NCBI GenBank assembly: GCA_963576475.1
Contig: OY754990.1
Span: 13,075,061 to 13,139,060, forward strand
Origin: Molanna angustata
Lineage: Eukaryota; Arthropoda; Insecta; Trichoptera; Molannidae
Direction of reading: 5' to 3'
Length of the DNA: 64,000 bases
Notes under the pieces: generated by a model
What the model was told of the DNA's origin: nothing
The model's database searches: none
What the model saw: the letters and a program-made list of their open reading frames with translations, nothing else
Program-made: the position numbers and the translations under genes
Part shown: positions 55,860-64,000 of the stretch, in pieces
Position numbering within the stretch: the first letter of the stretch is position 1
Layout: every line of letters starts with the position of its first letter

Positions 55860-56570
55860 TATGTTTGAAAGATAAGAACTCATTTTGTATAAGTTTGTCT
55901 TAATAAATTATTATTTTGATTAATTGTAGGTACCTTTGTATACTCATTTTGTCAAAGTTTGAATTCGATAGGTACTCGTTTTGTATAAATTGTCTTAGAA
56001 AATAATTATTTTGATTTGTAGTACGTGTACTCACATTGCCAAAGTTTGAGTTAAATTGGTACTCGTTTTGTCTAAATTTTGATTAGTATATAATTATTTC
56101 TATTTGTAGAAAGTGTACTCACATTGCCTATGTTTGAATTAAATAGGTAAGTACTCAATTTGTCTTTATTTTAATTGGTAAATAATTATTTTGATTTGTA
56201 GTACGTGTACTCACTTTGTCCAAGTTTGAGACAGATATGTACTAATTATGTCGAAATTGTATAGGTAAATAATTATTTTTATTAGTAGAACGTGTATTCA
56301 TATTGCCTTAGTTTGAGTTAGAGTGGTACATACTCGTTTTGCTTAACTTTGTCTTGAAAAATAATAATTTCGATTTGTAGAACGTGTACTAACATTGCCG
56401 AAGTTTGAATTAAGATATGTACACATATACATACACGTTTTGCCTAAGTTGGAGTAAGATAGGAACATCCTTGTACCTTATAGAACGTGTTATAACTTTG
56501 GCTAAGTTTGCGTTAAATAGGTAGGTACACATTTTGTCTGAATTTGTATTGGTAAATAATTATTTTTCGA
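55860..56570. repeat. Old degenerate tandem array, about 90-bp unit
   Basis: A motif order 'tactcg/cattttgtc', 'aagtttga', 'ggtaaataattattttgatt', 'tgtagtacgtgtactcac' recurs about seven times at steps of roughly 80-100 bases with many differences. Confidence 0.7.
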
Positions 56571-57221
56571 ATACAAAAGATGTATTATTTCATACTAACG
56601 CAGTGTTTCGCTCTAAGTGCACGGTCAGAACTCAGTCAAAAAAAAAAAAATGCTTCAACAATGTTGTAAGGCGGTGCAGTGAGAGCATCACTCGAGGTAT
56701 AGAGAAACAGTATCTCTCTCTGTGTCATTATCTTATGTAGCAAAGCATAATAATGGACGGAGAACGTATGGCTGGCGGAGTGCCAACATAAAATGAGACA
56801 AATTACAAAACATCCATCATTTTTTCGTGTGGACCGCGACCATATTTTATTTTATATCGTCGTCGAATCTCTACATCCGATACAGAAGCGACGACGTCTT
56901 CAAGATTATAATATTGATTGAGAGATATCAGAAATTTCTCACGCGGAAGCGACGACTTAAATACATGGGGTATTATTTCAATTAAATTTAAATTTCTTCT
57001 TCTGGGTCACAATCTCTCTATCTTTCCAATTTTTCCGTTGTCCGACGGCCTTTTAATCTCATGGTAGCTAACCGACTTCCAAAAACAGAGGAGGTAATAT
57101 TTGAGAAGTGAACTTTTTTATGCATGTTCATCGATTTCTTTTTACCGCGACGACCGATTTTCATGATTTTTTTTTCATTAGAAAGGGGATATCTTCCGAT
57201 TGGTTCCAATTCAATTTAATT
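56571..57221. other. Unassigned
   Basis: No recognised feature. Confidence 0.4.
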
Positions 57222-57640
57222 AAGATATGATCGTGGGATCCATGAGAAATTCACCAATTTCATAAGATATGATCATGGGATCCATGAGAAATTCACCAAT
57301 TTCATAAGATATGATCATGGGATCCATGAGAAATTCACCGATTTCATTAAGATATGATCATGGGATCCACGAGAAATTAACCAATTTAATTAAGATATGA
57401 TCATGGGATCCACGAGAAATTCACCAATTTTATTAAGATATGATCATGGGATCCACGAGAAATTCACCAATTTTATTAAGATATGATCATGGGATCCATG
57501 AGAAATTCACCAATTTAATTAGGATATGATCATGGGATCCATGAGAAATTCACCAATTTCATTAAGATATGATCATGGGATCCATGAGAAATTCACCAAT
57601 TTCATTAAGATATGATCATGGGATCCATGAGAAATTCACC
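57222..57640. repeat. 42-43-bp tandem array, ten copies, palindromic core
   Basis: The unit 'aagatatgatcatgggatcc' plus 'atgagaaattcaccaattt' repeats ten times with few changes. The core TCATGG-GAT-CCATGA is a perfect palindrome in most units and becomes imperfect where 'ccacga' replaces 'ccatga'. Confidence 0.95.
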
Positions 57641-58845
57641 ATTTTTTTCTAGTTGCACTTCAACGATAGTAACTCTTTACAACATTGTCCGATTATAATA
57701 GGAGGGGAGTGCTTCGGAGATGATCAAACATATGAATTTCATCGAGTTCTGAGATTTTTGATTATGGTTATCATCACGAGAAATCACGAAAATCATCTAT
57801 TTGCGAAGGAATTTCGTATTTTTGTATAGGCAAATTGTGTAAAAGAAAATATAACTACATACATACATACCAAAACGGGATCGGTTTTTTTATATGAAAG
57901 ATTATTGTAGTATAACTACGTAAATCAACTGAAATAAATCTGGTTCAACCAATTAAATTTATCACATTCGACTATAAATAAGAATTTGCAGGATCTCATA
58001 GACACTAAAATGGCACAAATCACCTTCGAGTTGAGTAGTTTGCCGAACTTGACCCTTTCTTAACCGAATTTTGAAAAAAAAAGTTTCATAATAAATGGGC
58101 AAAATATGTGATTATAAAGAGATTTTGATTTTATTTCCTTTTTGGAAATTTTAATGATTCCAATTGTCATAATTCATATATATAAAACTATATACTTTTC
58201 ATAAAATAAAAAAAATCCATTTTTAATTATTAATTAAGAAAAAAATATATAGCATGCTAGAAAATAAAAAAAAAACTCACATTTATTAAATTTTGAATAA
58301 CCCTGTTTAACAAGAAAAGCACATTTCGCAATGACCGAGTTTTCAACTGTCAAAATGCGATCACTACAGAAGTTTCCGTCACTCTCAGTATTGTAAGCGA
58401 TCAAAAATATTGTGATTTTTAATTTAGAAGAGAAATAACACAGCTGATAACAATTTTCATTGATATATACGTAAAATACATTAATGCTTCCAATTGGAAT
58501 CATCGGTTAAGAAAGGGTTAAAAAAAACCACGATGTTGGGAGCTGGATACAGGAAATTAGGGGCGGGTCTCTGTGTACAGTGTGTTCCATAGTTTACTGT
58601 CAGTGCACCGGCACATTCCGCCATAATTGCCGCAATAATACCGTGAAACACCCTGTGTTCAAGTTCTCCGGCGACAAAATTAATTAAATATATGAAACGT
58701 TAATGCTGTTGGCGTTGCATTTAAAATTTCATCACAACTCGTGAACCATTTGTTTGGCTAGCCAATAATCATTAGAGTATACATCAACTTTCATTTATAT
58801 TAGAGATAAATCATTTGAACGAACTCCTGGACCAATAATCAGATG
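57641..58845. other. Unassigned
   Basis: A CATA run at 57857-57870. The 89-codon minus frame at 58234-58503 is AT-rich and unrecognised. Confidence 0.4.
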
Positions 58846-58925
58846 ATGTTCATTTTATCGAAGCATTTAATTCAGTCACATGCGATTATCTCATAGTAAA
58901 CAAGATCGTCAAACTAAATATACAA
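58846..58925 (+). pseudogene. CR1/Jockey-like RT fragment
   Basis: Decodes 'HFIEAFNSVTCDYLIVNKI', a damaged form of the RT motif 'DF.KAFD.V.HD.LL.KL'. Short, so only moderately certain. Confidence 0.5.
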
Positions 58926-58983
58926 TATAATTATACGCACAACGCGGGCTGGTCCAAGGAGAAATTAATCATCGGTATTGTCG

Positions 58984-59175
58984 ACTGTTTGAAAAATGTA
59001 TTCTGCCTGTGCTTACGTATGGTCTGGAAACTATCAACTATGCGAGGACCATACATAAGCTAAAATGCACTCAGAGATCCATGGAAAGACAAATTATAGG
59101 CGTAAATCTAAGAGACAAAATTAGAAATGAAGAAATCAGACGCCAGACAAAAGTTGTTGATGTCATGGATCGAGT
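58984..59175 (+). pseudogene. RTE-like LINE fragment
   Basis: The frame reads 'LTYGLETINYARTIHKL', 'CTQRSMERQIIGVNLRDK' and 'IRNEEIRRQTKVVDVMD', the region after RT in RTE-type ORFs. At about 59172 it passes without a break into CR1-like sequence. Confidence 0.85.
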
Positions 59176-59594
59176 TCAACATAAATTCATTAACTATTAA
59201 AATCATAAATTTCATTTAAATTTTACTGACTATAGGGAATCATTAAAATATCACAGACTCGACACTCTCGAATCTAGAAGAGTCTTGCACGACCAATCGC
59301 TGCTGCATAAAATTCTGAACGGTGCCATCGACTCACCTGAGCTTGTTAACCTAGTGGGTATCCATGTTCCAGGTAGAATGGTTCGCCGATCTGAACTTTT
59401 ACATGTTCCGGTATGTAGAACAAATATCAGAAAGAATGGTACAATTCCATGCGTATGTGATTCTCATAACACGTTGTTCTCAGCCGGGGCGGGGTGGACA
59501 TCTTCAATGTGAAATATGACAAGTTTCGTCGCGAGATATTGAAGGTGATACGCTCCTAATTTTCCTCCCTCGTACCCTCCTATCCATCCCAAAT

Positions 59595-59628
<34 letters not shown>

Positions 59629-59775
59629 TTGTGTGTGTGCGTGTAACATGAGTTGTTTACAGTAATTTCTTGTTATTGATGGAAAGCTTGTTATTGGCTC
59701 TGAATTCTATGTTAAAATTTGTATTATAAAAAATGTAAATGAGCTGTTGGCTTCCCAAATAAATAAATAAATATA
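59176..59775 (+). mobile_element. CR1/Jockey-like LINE (family C) 3' end
   Basis: Decodes 'LESRRVLHDQSLLHKILN', 'GIHVPGRMVRRSELLHVPV' and 'CRTNIRKN', close to the fragment at 173-895; one frameshift near 59490. The UTR contains a TG tract and ends 'cccaaataaataaataaat' at 59753-59773. Confidence 0.85.
59596..59646. repeat. (TG)n microsatellite
   Basis: About 50 bases of TG repeats with occasional TTT interruptions inside a LINE 3' UTR. Confidence 0.95.
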
Positions 59776-59893
59776 TGCTACGAAGCCTCTGTTGGTATTT
59801 TTGGCATGCAAAAAGTCCACTACATCATACAAAATGTTCCTTCATACACGCGTCTTGGCTTAATACTGTCGATTCATTAATAGAATTAAATTA
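59772..59893 (-). mobile_element. Fragment of the hairpin-headed Helitron-like family
   Basis: The minus strand reads 'aatgaatcgacagtattaag', 'ccaagacgcgtgtatgaagg' and 'gtggactttttgcatgc', matching 18700-18790 and 46360-46440. Confidence 0.75.
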
Positions 59894-59912
59894 TCTTGTA
59901 CAGAACAAACAA

Positions 59913-60099
59913 GAGGGCAAGTCTGGTCCAACCGGCGAAATGAAAACCCTCACGATTACCCATAACATAGATATAATTATTATACGGAGTTCTATAAAAT
60001 ATTTAGATGCCATAGAACTCCATATGATATTTATATCCATGATATGGGTAATCACGAGGGTTTTGATTTCGCCGGTTGGACCAGACTTGCCCCCCTGAT
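59913..60099. repeat. 187-bp hairpin MITE, complete copy
   Basis: 'gggcaagtctggtccaaccg' to 'cggttggaccagacttgccc': the arms pair along almost the full length ('gcgaaatgaaaaccctcacg' with 'cacgagggttttgatttcgc'), with a centre around 'atatttagatgcc'. Relatives at 10663-11035 and 44335-44479. Confidence 0.95.
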
Positions 60100-60270
60100 C
60101 CTGATTGTATCTAATATGCCACTCTCCGCTGTCACAAATCGAACCATAAAACCTTCTCATTACCTTCCTCTCAAAAGTTTCTTGGATTCTTTCATCAGTA
60201 TAGATGATTGCCCAGCATTCCGATCCATATGAGAGTACGGGCTGGATAAGAGTTTTATCTAGAGCAAGGT
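60100..60270 (-). pseudogene. RTE-like LINE fragment
   Basis: The minus strand decodes 'LIQPVLSYGSECWAI', 'IQETFERKVMRRFYGSICD' and 'SGEWHIRYNQD', the post-RT region of an RTE-type protein, cut by the hairpin MITE. Confidence 0.8.
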
Positions 60271-60767
60271 TCTAGCCCTAGAACAGGATTTCCTAGATTT
60301 GGCCAGCAGTCGACTTGTTTTTGCCGTTGTAAAATATAGTATAGTGTGATGGAAAATAAATAAAAACACGTAAAATAAAAAAAATGCCAAGGTGACGAAC
60401 ACTAAAATTAAACATAAATGACTGCGGATGAAATAACGTAACGACAGTAGGACAAAGGACTATAGTAATAACAACGATTCCAATTTACATGGAAAATGAA
60501 AACAAACCTCCGTCAATCTCTTTCCCGGTCCTACCCACACCCAATGCTTATTTTTTACTCCTCACTAACACAAGGTGATATAGTGGGGAGTTATGATTTC
60601 GCAATTATTTAAGGGTATTTTTTTTTTGCAGATTATCAACTAGTATCATGCTGAGATTGTATTCTGAAAGTTTCATCACAATGTATCTGTGTGTGTGTGC
60701 TATGTACGGCGTGTTCATTTTTTACTTTATCGATTATATGTAGATTAAAGTACTCATTCGATTCTAT
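60271..60767. other. Unassigned
   Basis: No recognised feature. Confidence 0.4.
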
Positions 60768-61118
60768 TCAAATTTTGCAAATATGTATACCTAATACTCG
60801 ATTAGATCCCATTAGATTTTGAACGATATATGAATAGTGCTTCTCAATTTTTTTAACTGTCAAATATTTCAAAGTGACCCCAAGCTCAGGAAACTTAAAA
60901 TTTTAAATTTTTGCTATCAAATTCGTAAAAAGGCACATCACTTTCATAAAATGGCATTGAAGAGTTATCAAGTTTTCATAATAAAATATTTAAATAAAAA
61001 ATAATTTAACAAACTCATTTCATGAAAATGTTGGAAATTTTCCATACAAAATTTGAATACTTTATATAATGACTTGTTAGTGAGAAGTTTAGCGTTGGCC
61101 ACAACCCACTCGTTTTAT
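60768..61118 (-). repeat. Unnamed repeat, inverted partner of 63410-64000
   Basis: The minus strand reads 'aaaacgagtgggttgtggcc', 'aacattttcatgaaatgag', 'gtttcctgagcttggggtca' and 'aaaatctaatgggatcta', in the same order as the plus strand of 63410-64000. No coding potential. Confidence 0.9.
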
Positions 61119-61944
61119 AAATTGTTACAAGCCACATAAAACAGCCGTATTTTCACAGTACGGTAGAAAGAGAAGGACAGAGAGAAACGTCAGACTTGGT
61201 AGAGCATGAAACAGGGATGTAATAAATGGAATCGAATCGAACGATATAATAATAATAATGTTTGATGACTCAGTGACGCTCTAAGCCGTTCATAATGACC
61301 GGAAACAGACGCTCAAAAGACACTCTGTGGCGTTCAGATTGAAAGTCGAGTGTACGCACCAAACGCTTGGTAAAATTATCGGGTGAAAAACGCTCTGACA
61401 GTTACAGTATCTGTTGAATTCTAATTGTTTCTATGATATCTATTATGTCAGTTGACATTATTTATGATGATAATCATGACAATATACATTCACAAGAAAA
61501 AAATTTATGAAAATATCATTCCAAAATTTCCGATAAAAGGTCTCAGAGATAATTATTTACACCACTGTCTAATTCTTGTCTTTCGATGAAAATATAACCT
61601 AAAAATAGACATGTATGATAAATGACATTTGACATTTAAAACGCCCGATGCTGCGTTCAGATTTAATTTTTTTTATTTATTTAAGATTTGGTACATGGTA
61701 AACATACAATATACATAAACATAATATCAATCACCAATAAATAAATGAACAGAGTAATGGATAGGTATATTTAAAATTTGAATTTTTTAAGATTCAAGTA
61801 AACGTAAAAAATCTTCGTCAAAGTAAGAAAATCTGAAATTTGGCTCCACCGCAGAATTCTGAGAATATCATGAAGTGACATGGTCAGTAACACTAAAGTA
61901 CTACGTAGAGCCAACAACAACAGCTAATATTATTCATCAATGTT
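61119..61944. other. Unassigned
   Basis: Includes 'gcgttcagattgaaa' (61333) and 'gcgttcagatttaat' (61652), a short shared word. No gene. Confidence 0.4.
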
Positions 61945-62160
61945 AAGCTCCGTAAAGTGTCGTACTTCGGCCACATTCTGAGATATGTAAAATATACCAT
62001 CCTTCAGCTTGCCATGAAAAGTAACATCGAGGGTCGTACATATAGGGGTCGGAAGAAAACAGCTTTCCTGGCTTCGAAACATCCGGATATTGACCGGTAT
62101 GAAAACTGTGGAGGACATGGAGGCTTTTTTTACGTGGTCCTCAACGTTAGGGGTACCTGA
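61945..62160 (+). pseudogene. RTE/Jockey-like LINE C-terminal fragment
   Basis: Decodes 'KVSYFGHILRYVKYTILQL' and 'EGRTYRGRKKTAFLASKH' followed by a frameshifted '..FFYVVLN', the degraded '(R)YFGHILR....L....IEG.R..GR...' C-terminus. Confidence 0.7.
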
Positions 62161-62417
62161 CATGACACGAAAAGAAGAAATCCTCACACAAAGCGAAGTG
62201 ACTAAGACGTCCTCAGGGCGCTATCAAATAGAAAAATTACCGTTCCCGAAAATACGGGTTCGTGAATATCAGTCACGTCGCGCGACCCTGCGCTAGACCG
62301 CATCGCACCGCGAAAAGAGGTGAGTCTAGTCTAGACGAGCAACAGATGAAGAGAACAAAAGCGGATGATTGATGAACGAATAGTAGACCGATACACAGAC
62401 ACAATATCATACAGCCG

Positions 62418-62466
62418 GCATGGCATGGCATGGCATGGCATGGCATGGCATGGCATGGCATGGCAT
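62418..62466. repeat. (GGCAT)n pentanucleotide repeat, about nine units
   Basis: 'ggcatggcatggcatggcat' continues without change from 62418 to 62466. Both strands appear open as a result; no protein is implied. Confidence 0.95.
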
Positions 62467-62696
62467 ACCACGACATACCACATACATACCTACATCGACA
62501 TAACCAAAATAATGTTACAAACACACACATGTGTGTGGGTAGATAGAATGGCGGGAAAATACTTAATTATTCCATTTTACGACGGGCGGCGTTCAGAGAG
62601 ACGCAGCGTTAGTTTGAGGAGCGTGACCAGCGTTTTGTTCCAGTAAACCAGAATTAAACATGCGCACAACTCAATATATAGTATACGTACCTACAT
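62467..62696. other. Unassigned
   Basis: Short GC-richer stretch, 'cgggcggcgttcagagag'; nothing recognised. Confidence 0.4.
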
Positions 62697-62815
62697 AATA
62701 ATAATAATAAAACTTTATTAGCAAAAATAAAATTCAAACAAAACATCATGTAGGTACAAAAGAAAATATTATAATAGCCAAAAGGCGGATTCGGTAATAA
62801 TAATAGTAACTTTTA
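62697..62815 (-). mobile_element. LINE/SINE 3' tail with (TTA)n end
   Basis: The minus strand reads 'aatccgccttttggctatta' ... 'gctaataaagttttattatt', with the 'gcc..ggc' 3' motif seen at 2190-2300 and 13662-14025 and a (TTA)n terminus. Confidence 0.5.
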
Positions 62816-62863
62816 TTTAGACGTAAAAAATACAAATTTAATACATCTAGTGTATTATAGATG

Positions 62864-62990
62864 GGTCGGTGGCAGAGCGGTTAGCGCGCTGGGCTAGTAA
62901 TCCAGTGGTCGCGAGTTCGAATCCTGCCTCGACCGATTTCGTTCACCTAAGCACAAGCATTTATTTGCTTATTTTAGGGAACGTAGGAAG
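62864..62990 (+). mobile_element. SINE with intact tRNA-Thr-like head
   Basis: 62864-62935 folds as a tRNA: acceptor GGTCGG/TCGACC (one G-U, next pair broken), A box TGGCAGAGCGG, anticodon stem CTGGG/TCCAG with loop CTAGTAA (anticodon AGT, Thr), B box AGTTCGAATCC, and a T-stem with one mismatch. It runs into 'atttcgttcacctaagcaca', 'agcatttatttgctta' and an A-rich end, which recur at 34715-34775. The shared body shows it is a SINE rather than a tRNA gene. Confidence 0.75.
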
Positions 62991-63042
62991 ATGTATATGT
63001 ACTTGTTTAACAAGGACATTTTCATTTAAAAAAATAATAATA

Positions 63043-63127
63043 AGTATATAATTTTGGTACAGAGTATGACACTAACAGAGTATGGCACTGAGAAAACGTA
63101 TATAATTGGTACAGAGTATGACACTAA
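63043..63127. repeat. 49-bp direct repeat
   Basis: 'gtatataatt', 'ggtacagagtatgacactaa' occur at 63045-63076 and 63094-63126. Confidence 0.8.
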
Positions 63128-63224
63128 ATTATTCATCATCAAAAGTAAGTAAAAGTATGTAGAACTTCACTTTAATATTTTTTAACTAATAAATTAACGT
63201 CTTCCAGTCAACCTATTTCAATCA

Positions 63225-63402
63225 CGCCATATACATGATAATGGAATAGGCAGAGAGAACCGAGCGACAAACAATTCTGTTTTAGCATTAATCACGTTCA
63301 TAGCTTTTAATACATGCTCGTCTGTTATTGACACTTATAACGTATCCTTCTTTCAGAACATTTTTCACAGGGGCGTTGCAATGTTTTCTTGGCCGGCGAA
63401 GT
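63225..63402 (-). pseudogene. Family-A LINE 3' end remnant
   Basis: Plus-strand 'caatcacgccatatacatga', 'ggcagagagaaccgagcgac' and 'catgctcgtctgttattgac' is the reverse of the family-A C-terminus and tail. Confidence 0.75.
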
Positions 63403-63409
63403 TATATTA

Positions 63410-64000
63410 AAATGAAAACGAGTGGGCTATGGCCAACGCTATACTCCTCCCTACCAAGTAATTCCACAAAGTATTCTAACTTTGTGCGGAAAATTTGCAG
63501 CATTTTCATGAAATGAGTTTGTTTAATTATTTTTGATAAAAAAATATTTTATTACGAAAACTCGACATCTCTTTTCAATGCCATTTAATGAAAGTGATGT
63601 GTATTTTAATCATTTTAATATACATTATTTTCTAAATTCTACATATGATTATGGAATGTTAATGCTGTATTGAGTGATTATTTATTCCTGATTTTTGACA
63701 CGTAAATAACTATTCAAATTTTATATATAAAACTTTCATCATTAAAGAGTTTGTTAAATTATTTTTGATTTAAATATTTTATTATGAAGACTTGATAATT
63801 CTTCAATGCCATTTTACGAAAGTGATGTGCCATTTAGCAATTTGAAAATAACAATATCAGTTTTTTTGTTTCCTGAGCTTGAGGTCACTTAGAAATATTT
63901 GACAAGTAAAGAAAATGAGAAGCACTTATGAGATATCCTTTAAAATCTAATGGGATCTTAGCGAGTATGAGATATACATATTTGGGAAATTTGAATACAA
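63410..64000 (+). repeat. Unnamed repeat with internal 238-bp duplication, runs off the window
   Basis: Inverted partner of 60768-61118. The segment 'gagtttgtt.aattatttttg' to 'gaaagtgatgtg' occurs twice (63508-63602 and 63746-63830), only once in the partner. Confidence 0.85.

Noticed and set aside
57222..57640. CRISPR array
   Set aside because: The repeats are directly head-to-tail with no unique spacers, and the window is eukaryotic.
62365..62646. Protein with repeated 'HGMAW' residues
   Set aside because: Direct translation of the (GGCAT)n microsatellite.
62864..62935. Functional tRNA-Thr gene
   Set aside because: T-stem and acceptor mismatches and a SINE body shared with 34655-34775 point to a tRNA-derived SINE.

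Overview
This is an AT-rich animal (insect-type) nuclear window made almost entirely of transposable-element debris. I see no convincing single-copy host gene, no rRNA and no CRISPR. The coding sequence that can be recognised is reverse transcriptase (RT) or C-terminal protein from several non-LTR retrotransposon (LINE) families: an RTE-like family A (3' end GGCGTGATGGTATGTATG..., tail (ATGT)n), a second RTE-like family B (C-terminal 'GHVLRHED' type), a CR1/Jockey-like family C (tail AAATAAATAAATA), an L2-like family (tail (TTA)n) and one Dong/R4-like fragment. Family A's tail and C-terminus, the Dong-type element and the Helitrons all fit Lepidoptera, but that is an inference; arthropod is the safe call.

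Layout. 0-3 kb: LINE fragments broken by a 173-bp palindrome and a foldback element. 3-7.5 kb: mostly unassigned DNA with short palindromes. 7.5-10 kb: the longest CR1-like open frame and RTE debris. 13-21 kb: a dense nested zone. Two TTAA-flanked foldback MITEs lie here; the first is split by two LINE insertions, each with a perfect 13-bp target duplication, and the second shows the undamaged sites. Two copies of a hairpin-headed Helitron-like element are also here. 23.9-34.2 kb: a 5'-truncated family-A LINE (12-bp target duplication) whose reading frame is split by a complete 8.6-kb minus-strand LTR retrotransposon at 24379-32987. That element has two 1358-bp LTRs with no difference found, a 4-bp target duplication and a primer binding site matching the tRNA-Lys(CUU) 3' end, but no visible pol; its only long frame encodes a protein of about 427 residues that I cannot assign. 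34.6-35.4 kb: a SINE and a hAT-like MITE (8-bp duplication) inside another LINE. 36.1-37.6 kb: thirteen copies of a 119-bp repeat. 38-49.7 kb: L2-like, CR1-like, RTE-like and Dong/R4-like pieces, a second full Helitron-like copy and a long inverted repeat (arms about 315 bp). 51.8-60.3 kb: RTE remnants, a second Helitron type, a 42-bp array and a hairpin MITE. 60.3-64 kb: an unnamed inverted repeat pair, a (GGCAT)n run and a SINE with an intact tRNA-Thr-like head.

The pieces form a readable insertion stratigraphy rather than a working gene set: LINEs land first, foldback and MITE elements land inside LINEs, and the LTR element is the youngest visible event. The best candidates for something undescribed are the pol-less LTR element with its unknown ORF, the hairpin-headed Helitron-like family that carries a captured LINE tail, the 119-bp array grown inside a repeat's 3' region, and the Dong/R4 copy sitting in the TAA tail of an L2-like LINE.
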